Shown here: positions 55,036 to 64,000 of the stretch, piece by piece | Layout of the letters: each line of letters begins with the position of its first letter | Numbering within the stretch: position 1 is the first letter of the stretch | Origin: Turritopsis dohrnii | Lineage: Eukaryota; Cnidaria; Hydrozoa; Anthoathecata; Oceaniidae | Assembly: GCA_027922465.2 (NCBI GenBank) | Contig: BQMF02000141.1 | Coordinates: forward strand, 620,001-684,000 | Direction of reading: 5' to 3' | Length of the DNA stretch: 64,000 nt | Notes under the pieces: generated by a model | What the model was told of the DNA's origin: nothing | The model's database searches: none | The model's input: only the letters and a program-made list of their open reading frames with translations | Program-made: the position numbers and the translations under genes

Positions 55036-57704
55036 ATGCCAAGGTCATACACGTTGGCTGATGGAACCGGAGATGTACAAGTAACAAAGTACATGTCACT
55101 TGAAGGTACGTTTGTATTTCATACTAATCTCTTGTATCTCGTTATAAAACTTTATTCTTTTATTTTTTTTCATACCATAATTATACCATGCTAAATTATT
55201 GGAATTCTGTCAGTTTTGTTCATAATGTTTGTATGACAACAACAGTGAACACTAATAGAGACATATCGCAAGATGAAGAAAGTATCAAAAATTCAATCAA
55301 GTCATTCTTCTAGAAGACCTCTGAGTTTATTTAGACAAAAACAGGTCTGGACAACAATCCCACTGAATAGAAGCTTATAAATTTAAAAGAAATAGGAGAT
55401 AAAAAAATTGAGTATATCATGATGAACAAGTTGTCATGAAAAGTTTACTAGTTAGATGGCTTGCAGAGTCAATAAAGGTGCTACTGTTCAGGTGATATAA
55501 TTATGACTAACATATTAGGTGTGCAGTGATCTTTTCATAGCTGAGCTTACCACATGAATGTTACTCAAATTGACATGGCAAAGCTAAACTTTGATATGTA
55601 TAGGGAAAAATTAATTTATTATTAATGGAGACACTAATGTAAATTACTGATGAATGTTTTATCTCAAGTATTTTTATTCATTCATTCATTTATACTTTAT
55701 TTGTTTACATAGGTTAAAATTTAGACTGAAAAACTGATTTGGACCTGCAAATTAAAATTTAAAACAATATACATCATAAAATTCATAAAAAGTTTCATAC
55801 AGCATCGAAATATATACTAAACTTAAGATTTGGATTTGTTTTGATTTGTTTTGATTTGTTTTGATTTTTTTTCTTCAGGTCTGACGTACTATTTTGTATT
55901 GTCAATGTTTTGCAATTTTTTTCTGCAACCATTTATTAAATTGAATGAATGATTTTGTTTATCAATCAAGCACTGTTCATCCTCTTGAATCTAAAAATTG
56001 TTTCTTCTCCTAAAAAGTTATTTCATTATTTTGACTCTACCTGTAATTAATTTTGGTAAAATGAAGTTTCTGAAATGTTAGCCAATACAGGTTTAGTGAA
56101 CAATCTGTGAGTATATTGATATAATCAGCAAGACCTGTGAGGTCTGGAAGTAAGCTAATTTACATTTTCATTAATTAATGCTTTTTTCCTACTTTGTGAT
56201 TTGAATGTGACATACTTCAGTTTTAAACATCAAAGAAAGTATAATAGCTATTTATGTGTATTATGTCATAATCTTTCAGATCTATAAGTCCCTACGTATT
56301 TATTATCTTGATTTAACTGTAAAGCATTGTAGTGACGTTTGATGTTCATTATTGTCTCTCATTCTAAGGCTGATTAGTGTAAAATTCTTTGAATGATTGT
56401 GCATGTATGATTATTGTTATGTATGCATTCCTTATGCAGGGGGTAAATTTATTAAAAACTTGAAGTAATTTCTGGCATTTCATGGTTATAATGTCTCCCC
56501 TAAGAGATTCATGTGATAGTTTAAGTAAAATAACTTGTTTTATGCTCAGTTTGGATGATGGTATAGAGGTAATGAAGACTTGATTTTTAAGACATGGATC
56601 TCTTTAAGACCAGCTGGAAGGATCAGTATACACAGCTCTGTGAAAAAGCCTTACACTCACCCAGTGGGGGCTGTATCAAAGGTCTTCTTGTCTCGCAACT
56701 GAAGCTTGATGTCTCACCTTTGATTCCTCAAGAATCTGTAAGCGAAAGTTATGATCACAAAGAACGTTCTTCAACGATACAATCTAATCAGTCGGATCGT
56801 TCATGTAGCACATGTGATCGGAGAGCTCGCAGAAGGAAAGCTCAATATTCAATTGACCGTAGTACACGTGAAGCTGTTATGCAACGGAGAAAAACATTTG
56901 CCAAGATCTTAGCAGAAGATGACATCGAAGACGCTTATGTCAGTCTGGATGATTTGAACTTATATGCAAGTATGGAAGATTTTGATGAGGATGGTTATCT
57001 ACAACCCAAAAAAACAACTGAAACCGTCAGTGTAAATGCATATATAGACGATAGAGAGTTTCCATCAAAATCTACTGATATATATGACAGTGCTGATGAA
57101 GACTATATCAGAGATACCCTGACTGACACGAATGATTACACACAAACTGATGGAAAAGAATTTGAGAACTTTACTTCAGATTCTGATTCCATAATCTATG
57201 AAAAAGGTTTTCAAAGTGTGACCACTGAGTTTGCTGATACATACGAAACAATCAAAAATGGTTACCACACGAACAATACACAACTGCACAGTTCACCTAT
57301 ATACATGAACCGCCCAAGATCTGTGTCTGAGGGATCCACTATAGCAAGTTTTGAAGCTCCTGTACTTAAAAATCTGGAGATAAATGAATATAGCTTAGTT
57401 GATGAAGACCATGAAATCTATAAGCCTCCAGATATTCAATCGGCAGAGTTTATTGTACAAAAGACAATACTAGAGTTGAGTAAGGAATATTTTCATATGA
57501 AACAGGGAGAAGAGGAGAATTCAGGTTTATATCATCAACTTGCTACTGACATAGTACCTGACAATTTCAACGATTATGTTAGTGAAGCCAGACATTCTCC
57601 TGACAACAGTAGCTGTCAACATGATAGGCAGCATAATTCGATGAATGATTTAGATGCTAAACTTTGTACAACTTCTGAATCTGCTGTTGATATGAAGATT
57701 GAAG
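55036..57704 (+). CDS. unrecognised acidic, tyrosine-motif-rich protein (partial gene model)
   Basis: Two exons, 55036-55105 (MPRSYTLADGTGDVQVTKYM...) and 56592-57704, join at phase 1 through gtacgt and gatttttaag. The join gives 394 codons, after which a donor (gaag|gtttga) should lead to exons not found in the window. Exon 1 was chosen because the joined frame runs straight into MDLFKTSWKDQY. A basic stretch (CDRRARRRKAQY) is followed by an acidic serine/threonine-rich region with many tyrosines in signalling-like contexts: YVSLDD, YASM, YLQP and IYDSADEDY. This resembles a phosphotyrosine adaptor or scaffold, but no folded domain is visible and the family is not recognised. If exon 2 did not splice at 57704, it would read on to 57796 through a duplicated 31-bp segment, which looks intronic. 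Confidence 0.6.
55833..55870. repeat. short 10-bp tandem repeat
   Basis: The unit gatttgtttt is repeated three to four times, inside the intron of the tyrosine-rich gene. Confidence 0.8.
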
Positions 57705-57734
57705 GTTTGATTTTTGGTTTGTTATTACATGCTA

Positions 57735-57796
57735 TTTCTTTTACATGGGTGGTAATAATGTTTGATTTCTTTTACATGGTTGGTAATAATGTTTGA
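57735..57796. repeat. 31-bp tandem duplication
   Basis: tttcttttacatgg(g/t)tggt + aataatgtttga occurs twice in a row with one mismatch. It lies just beyond the probable donor of the tyrosine-rich gene and therefore likely in its next intron. Confidence 0.85.
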
Positions 57797-58227
57797 AGTA
57801 AATAGCATTATGTTTAAAGTTCAGTGATTCTGGATAAATATAAATGTAAATGAAATAAAATATAATTGTGCAATTTTTTGCAATTTTGGATGGAAATCAA
57901 AATTAAATACATAAAAATTTTCTTTCAGATAATATTTATTAAAAGAGTTACACACTAAAAAGATTAACGATGTGGTGCCCTTTCGAGCATAGCTTTTAAA
58001 AATTCGACAAAACATCTAAAAAACATTTACAGGGTTTAATTTCACAAATGAATGATCAAAAATCCCTTTTCCAGTGTGTCATTTAAGAGAAAGTTATGCA
58101 GAATAGGGTAAAATTCACAAAAATTAAGTAAAGCTATTCCTGAGTTTATATGAATAATAAAATAATAGTAAAGACATAGTAGGTAAGTGAGCAAAGAAAA
58201 TTAAAAAATAATTATAAGTATGATAAA
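57797..58227. other. spacer between converging genes
   Basis: AT-rich, no gene supported; would include intron of the plus-strand gene and 3' UTR of the minus-strand exon at 58228. Confidence 0.4.
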
Positions 58228-58503
58228 TTACTGTCTGATATCATCCAGCTTTTCAGGTAAATTTGTTTTGGTTTGTTTATGATAATGATTATCCTTGTTC
58301 TTTCCAACATCATTATAAATGTTTTCATGAATGAACTTTAGCCATCTGCTTTTGATCGCATCAGAAGAAAATGTCGGACCAAGTTTCTTTTCCATTTCAC
58401 TTTGTCTATGAGTTGTTGATCTTTTGTTTGTTGCTCTACGGCATTTATGCAACCAATCTTTTTTCAAAGCTTTATCAAAAGTTTCTTCTTCCTTTGAATC
58501 ATC
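58228..58503 (-). CDS. probable terminal exon of an unidentified minus-strand gene
   Basis: An open frame of 91 codons from a good acceptor (ggcgagttag, minus strand) at 58504-58505 to a TAA at 58228-58230. It starts with acidic DDSKEEETFDKAL and continues with WLHKCRRATNK and LGPTFSSDAIKSRWLKFIHE, ending Lys/Asn-rich. Amino-acid composition is protein-like and unlike the AT-driven chance ORFs around it. No family is recognised. Upstream exons would lie to the right, but none was found among the repeats there. Confidence 0.4.
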   Translation of the reverse strand, partial: DDSKEEETFDKALKKDWLHKCRRATNKRSTTHRQSEMEKKLGPTFSSDAIKSRWLKFIHENIYNDVGKNKDNHYHKQTKTNLPEKLDDIRQ

Positions 58504-58814
58504 CTAACTCGCCTTCCAGTCAAATGATTATCTATCATTAAGGCTTTTCATTTTGTGCATCACAAGTTCTCTCATATTATACAGTAAGTATGAAAGTGAT
58601 TCGAAGTGAAAAAATTTCCTGTGATTTTAAACAGTGTCATCTTTTCACTAAAAATTCAGTTCTTTGTCCATTCACCACACATCAGCCAAGTGTTGATACA
58701 CAGTGTTGGAATTTACAAGCTTCTTCTTTAATTTGCATTATTTCTTTACGGAATGAATTTAAACAACTTTCAATCCACTATAACACATCCATATTTCTGA
58801 GCTAGAATAATGTT
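58504..58814. other. spacer without supported gene
   Basis: No feature recognised; if the exon at 58228-58503 is real, this is part of its upstream intron. Confidence 0.4.
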
Positions 58815-58968
58815 AATAAAGTTTTATTTGGTTGGGATATTAAGGCAAAAGATTTTTAAAAATCTTGATGAATTTTCTTTTGTAACCTATGTACAAGCAT
58901 TGTCAGATCATAATAAACATAAAATTGTATCATTATCTTAGATACAGCTAAAATTCCTTTATTCTCAT
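58815..58968 (-). repeat. inverted duplicate arm (intact copy)
   Basis: About 150 bases that reappear in reverse complement at 61937-62890, where they are split by a MITE. Shared stretches include gatttttaaaaatcttgatg, ttttcttttgtaacctatgt and cttagatacagctaaaattc. This copy keeps the uninterrupted sequence gtatcattatc at the position of the insertion. Confidence 0.85.
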
Positions 58969-61936
58969 GGGCATAAAATATTAAAAAGTGATTAAAATAT
59001 GTATAATCGAAGAGACATCTTATTATACTAATCCGCAATCGTGTATCTCATTTTTATTTTAGAGAGTGTTGGTTTTTTTGAAAATTTACGATTAAAATCT
59101 TAATCGTGGTCATTTTTTCGTTAGACCATTGATAATTGACGATTAGTATAATAGCACGCTGCGTGATGTCAGTTATTTTTATTGTATCACGGGGGAACCA
59201 TTGCATTGCATCCCCAATCGAACACAAAGTTTTTGGGGAAATATCTCGAGAACCAATAGGGATAACTGACATTTTTAGGGTCCGCGTTACGGGTGATGGG
59301 TTGATGCAACATTTGGGCCTAAATTTTGTTTGGTACTGTGGCTATGACGTCATCAAAATCTTTGATCAGTGATATCTTTGCAACGGTTGGTTGCAGCGAA
59401 ACAATCCTATACATTTTTTTGCACAGTTCTCCAAGCTCTACAAAATCAGTACACTTTCCAGTCCCGATTCCGTGATTTAATTTTTGCTCATGGGGTACAC
59501 ACACGGGAACGCGGGATTTGACACATCGTTTTCGAAATTAATAGCCGTAAAAAACTTACGCAAGTTGCTAGTCTTATATTTAATAGCGAGTGTGTGTCAC
59601 ACTTTTATTTTAGAGAGTGATATATTTAGTTTTAATTTACGGTCAAGTTCTTCTTAATCATGGTCATATTCTTCGTTAGGCCAAGCACTTTTTTACGATT
59701 ATTATTATGGTATAACGTGCCATGACGTCAGTTTTTTTATTGTCGCAATTAGATGATTCAAATTTTCATCGCGGGGTTTGCACACCTTGATTATATTTTT
59801 TGTCACTTTTTTTTCGACACAGGATTTGCATACATCATTTTCGAAGTTAGATGTGGTAAAAATTTTTGCCCGGGTTACTAGTTATTCAAATGATATCTTC
59901 CCATATGTATGATAGAACCTTTATTTCGTTCATGATATTGTCATGGTTACTTTTTTAATCGCAATTGCTTCCTTAAACTTTCTCTTCTGATAATTGTTTT
60001 CTTTGAGTAATGTTTTTAAAATAAATTAAAGTTAAGTCCGAACAACATTGTGTACGATATCTAGTACTAGAAACAGATACACAACAAGAGTTTTTAAATT
60101 TTTCCTTATATTTCGATTTCTAACAAAATCATCATCAGTGTTTATTCTAAAATTGTCTTATGGTCCTCGATTTTGAGTGTTCCAATTTACTGTGTGGGTT
60201 TGTATCCTTAAGAGCCATATCAGGAAAGTGAGGAAGTTGATTTCTCAGATTGTGTTCATTTTTATATATTCCGTTCAAATTATTGATCTGAGCACTCAGT
60301 CAAAATTTCATGTTAAAATTCCAAGCCGTTTACTAGATATGGCCTTTTGAAATTTCCGGTTTTTGGGCCTGCCGGCCACCAAAACTGCTAAATTAAACAA
60401 AATGGGAATTTTGAAATGGAATAACCATCAAATGGTTGTCATACTGTTTTTTATCTTTAAACCTAAAAGTATACATGGTTGGTAAACAGAATATATACAA
60501 AAACATTTTCTAAATCAATCGGATCACTAAATATCATGGCTCAAAACCTGGTTTTCGTTCACTTTGTCAAAGTTTTGCTGACTTTTGGCAGCTTAACTCC
60601 GAGAATAGTAAGTTAAAAGTTTGTATTTCTCCATCACTCTTTAGTATTCACTAGATACTAAAAAAAAAGTGGAAATTTGTACAATTTCTAATTTTAGATT
60701 TTCTATAATGGCAGCTCAAAGTATGGACTTTGTCTAATTTCGCTAAAATAGTTGCAACTTTGACCCCATTTTTTTCAAAATGGCAGAACTTAAGGTTGAT
60801 GAATTTTACATTTTTAGGTAGAGTTCCAAGTATATATTTGGAATAAAACCTCCAAAAAACAGTGTTTTTGAGTATTATTTTGAAAATTTCAGTTCAAAAT
60901 TTAAGAAAAGTCTGTGTGTTTTATGCAATTTTCGTACCTAGATTTTGGTATTTTTCCACTGAATAAGCATCTCTTATTCTTGTGGAGAGTGTTTGATGAC
61001 TAAAAAGCCATGTATAGTAAGTTATTTTTAATGGCAAATTTCCATTAAAATGTGTTTGGATAGTCCAGAGAGGTATTCCTTTTCTTTATTAGCATCTTGT
61101 TTATGTTCATTTAGTCGCTTTTTTAATTGTCTTCCTGTTTCTCTGATATATCTTATCACAGTTTTTACAATGAAGTTGGGAAATCAGATAAGGACAATGA
61201 AAGACAATAAAATGGACAATAGAATCCATAAAGAAGAAGAGTATCAATTTATCTATTTATTAAAAATTTAACTAAAATTATTTTGGGAGGTTCAACTTCA
61301 TAAATATTTTACACCCTTTTTGACACACACAATATAATGACAAAAAACTTTTACCAACTTTTTACTAACTTTAACCATGTTCCTTAACAACACTCCACAA
61401 ATTAAACTTCCAAATAGTGTGTTTTTCATGATCTTAAATTTTGATGATGGATGGTGAACTTGTTTCTTTTAATTTGATTTTTGATAATGCTCTGGTCTGC
61501 CTGTTAAGTTTTAACAATGATCTAAAGTATTATCCGTATTTGAAATTTTTACTTTTCCTTTAATTTACTTCAGAGAAGGGCCGAGAACTTTTCTCCCTCT
61601 TCTTATTTTCCCTTTGTTCAACAAAGCAAATGACCTTGTATTTTACACTGTCTGTGGTTTTTGAATTTGTAAAACTCTCCAGATATGTTACTGAGGGAAT
61701 TTTCTTTCCTCTGTGCTCATCATTATTTTCCCTGTTTAACATTTTATATTTTTAATTTTTATGTAGGCATCACATGTTTTTTAAACATTCTTATAAAAGA
61801 ATTTTAAATCTTTACTATCTTGAATCATTATAATTATTCCCCAGGTCAAAGTCATTATCATTTATATACAGATTATTTCAAATAATCATCTTCAGTAAAT
61901 CGTCAAAATGTCATTGGGCAAATTCCTTGAAAAATT
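58969..61936. other. 3-kb stretch with degenerate duplicated blocks
   Basis: No gene. 59050-59200 and 59597-59760 are diverged direct copies (shared ttttattttagagagtg, atcgtggtcat/atcatggtcat, ttcgttag, gatgtcag/gacgtcag), about 545 bases apart. Other text resembles 30340-30600. The rest (60000-61900) is AT-rich without recognisable features. The ORFs at 61050-61271 and 61560-61742 are not supported. Confidence 0.45.
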
Positions 61937-62890
61937 TAAAGGAATTTTAGCTGTATCTAAGATAATCATATAGTCAAGTGGGGTAAAAACGGGACAGTAA
62001 GAAAAGGTTGGTAAATAGGGACACCCTATAAAACCAATAAAAAGCCACGTTTTACATTAACTACGATAATATAATCAATAAAGTAGATATTGAACTTTCT
62101 ATGTACACATTTCCAAGTCCAGGTCTTCAGTCGATCGCTTCATAATGGCGATCGGAAAATTAGTGTTATTTATCCACCAATATCCAGTCAATCCTGCATT
62201 TATGATGTTTAAGAATTCTGGATGCGGGTGTATAATAATCTGAATAATAATCTGAAATCATCGGGAAAAGAAGCGTACGTAATAATTTTCATTGAAAACC
62301 CAGGGCCCGTTTCAATAAACCTGCCCGCTGCACGAGAAATAAGCGTGTCCCGTTTTACCCGCAAGAAAATCAGTCACGGAGGGTAATAACGGGACAATGT
62401 TCTGCTTGAATTATAATGATCACATATTGTGAAAGGGACACCTGTGCAAATAGAGACACGTGCTATTATTTTAAACTCTCACAAGACTTCTCAACTTCGT
62501 ACCCAGGGCCTTTTGCCTTTTCGATTTAGAAGGCAAAGGACACCGTCCCGAATTCACCCACCCTATGTCCCGTTTTTATCCTTTTTGGAGGGTAAAAACG
62601 GGACAAAAAAAAGTACGATTTTTAAAAAAACTACTAGCTATCAAGCAAAACAACTTAGTGTTCCGTTAAGACAATGGCCTGTAATAGTAAAACAAAAGAA
62701 AATCATAGCGGAAAGAGCAGCGGTTGCGTTACAAACGAAATGTTCGTTGATTTTGTCCCGTTTTTACCCCACTTGACTATACAATTTCATGTTTGTTATG
62801 ATCTGACGATGCTTGTACATAGGTTACAAAAGAAAATTCATCAAGATTTTTAAAAATCTTTTGCTTTAATATTCCAAACTTTATAATACA
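61937..62890 (+). repeat. inverted duplicate arm (split copy)
   Basis: Reverse-complement partner of 58815-58968, interrupted between about 61970 and 62779 by the MITE at 61971-62778. Joined without the MITE it matches the intact copy across the insertion point with one base difference. Confidence 0.85.
61971..62778. mobile_element. MITE with TIR tagtcaagtggggtaaaaac, TA target
   Basis: The left end tagtcaagtggggtaaaaac continuing gggaca is the exact reverse complement of the right end (tgtcccgtttttaccccact continuing tgacta). TA precedes and follows (61969-61970, 62779-62780). The intact inverted copy at 58815 shows the pre-insertion site, supporting these ends. Internal copies of the end motif (gggtaaaaacgggacaa near 62591, gtcccgttttaccc near 62347, gggtaataacgggaca near 62381) show repeated internal structure. 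The outer bases are shared with 45570-46172. Confidence 0.9.
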
Positions 62891-64000
62891 ATGGAAAGGC
62901 AATCTTACAAACTATTTATAATAATGTTAAGTTAACCCAGACTTTTAAATTATAGCTTCATTTCAGACTTTAAACGAAATGGTTATACAATAATCCTTGT
63001 ACTATGAAGCTTAGTCGCACATAGTCCCGCTTTACATCAGAAGAAAAGTATATGCGATTTTATTGAAAAGTTGTTTCAGAGTGCTCAATGAATTCCAGAG
63101 CAAAATTTATTAATTAAATGATTATCTTTCAACCATACATATACAAGCAGGGTGCGAAATAACGGCCGGACACCGGACAAAGTCCGGTAAAAAATAGACT
63201 TGACCGGCAATTTTATCACAAAATGCTTTACTGAACAGGTCATTGTCCTGCCAATACATTTCCCCCAAAAAAGTAACCAACTAGTTGCTTTTTTATCTTG
63301 TGATATTTTTTCTTAACTACGTCATTATAATTTTTTTTCTTGTTGCGAAGTAAAAAGTCAGTTTTCTTCTTCATTTCACTTTCGACTTTCCACTTCTTGT
63401 TCGCATGATATGAAAACAAACTTTCTGCCCTTCAACTGAGAGTTTGTTATTAAAACTTTTATTAATTACGGCGTATATATCGTTGATTAGTAACAGCTGA
63501 GGAGAACGCATGTAAAATGTGCGAAATGTTTTATTATTCATTTCGGCAGACAACAGGTGAAGTAAGAAGAAAGTGATGTTTTGCAGGTTGACGCGTGGTA
63601 AATTTATACAGAAAGTTTATTTAGTGTCAGTCTTTTATTCTACACAATCAATGTTGATGATTGCAAATAAAGAAAAAGGTTAATCACAGACGACGAAATA
63701 AATGTTTATTTTCATAAAGAAGCAAATTGAAATGTCAAAAAAGAAAGTTGATAATAATTATTATTTTTAGACAATCCGATTTGCTCAAGTTTATCTGTGA
63801 ATTATTTCACCACAAGCATTATTATATTCGTAAGAGACATAAGATCTATCGCTCGTCAATAGTACAGTGGTGAAGAGATAAAGCTAATGTATTGTTAGTT
63901 TCAGTGATTGGGGTTCTCTGATAACTAGCTAGCTTGGGACACCAAGTTGCTAGAATCATCCCCCTCACCGGCAATATGAAAGACTTAACTTGAAACTTGT
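62891..64000. other. right-edge spacer without supported gene
   Basis: AT-rich. A short GC patch near 63160-63200 contains ccggacaccggacaaagtcc (ccgga repeats). The minus ORF 63371-63553 has no motif. Nothing else is supported. Confidence 0.4.

Overview
The window is animal (metazoan) nuclear DNA, AT-rich, with short GT-AG introns. It carries a head-to-head mitochondrial HSP10/HSP60 pair, a SPATA1-type gene, a secreted cystine-knot hormone-like protein and a receptor-like membrane protein. The mix of LINE, SINE, BEL/Pao, Ty3/gypsy, hAT and PIF/Harbinger remnants with many MITEs suggests an invertebrate. The exact phylum cannot be fixed from this sequence; a cnidarian or another marine invertebrate would fit.

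Layout. 1-1.0 kb: a possible terminal exon at the left edge and a one-exon glycoprotein-hormone-alpha2-like gene (minus). 2.4-3.4 kb: a 5'-truncated LINE whose tail lies beside the 3' end of HSP10. 3.6-9.8 kb: HSP10 (minus, five exons, the first contributing only ATG) and HSP60 (plus, six exons), divergent from a shared promoter at about 7.06-7.43 kb. HSP10 intron 1 is swollen by MITEs and a duplicated block. 10.5-11.9 kb: a decayed Ty3/gypsy Pol. 12.3-15.2 kb: a Harbinger derivative, a 128-bp tandem repeat with a 256-bp higher-order period, and a long inverted-repeat element. 15.5-22.4 kb: a 14-exon SPATA1-like gene (minus, 665 codons in my model). 22.8-26.3 kb: a second Harbinger derivative and a broken helix-turn-helix/integrase-like fragment. 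26.45-28.57 kb: a six-exon type I membrane protein with a tyrosine-rich tail. 29-32 kb: a SINE, a 28-bp tandem repeat and a Tourist-like MITE. 32.5-40.4 kb: a full-length BEL/Pao retrotransposon with LTRs of equal length that I read as identical and a perfect 5-bp target-site duplication. 43.5-52 kb: MITEs, a second SINE and a hAT transposase pseudogene that has itself been hit by three MITEs. 53 kb: a LINE reverse-transcriptase remnant. 55.0-57.7 kb: two exons of an unrecognised acidic protein rich in tyrosine motifs. 58.2-58.5 kb: a probable minus-strand terminal exon. 58.8-62.9 kb: an inverted duplication, one arm split by a mariner-type MITE.

How the genes relate. The two chaperonin genes share a promoter region and encode partners of one mitochondrial folding machine. 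The other host genes show no obvious joint pathway. The exon models come from reading frames, splice sites and phase bookkeeping: the coding sums of HSP10, HSP60, SPATA1 and the membrane protein are all multiples of three. They were not checked against transcripts. The most notable points are the hormone-like gene, the unrecognised tyrosine-motif membrane protein, the ATG-only first exon of HSP10, the intact BEL/Pao copy, and two places where a paralogous 'empty site' inside the window records a MITE insertion.
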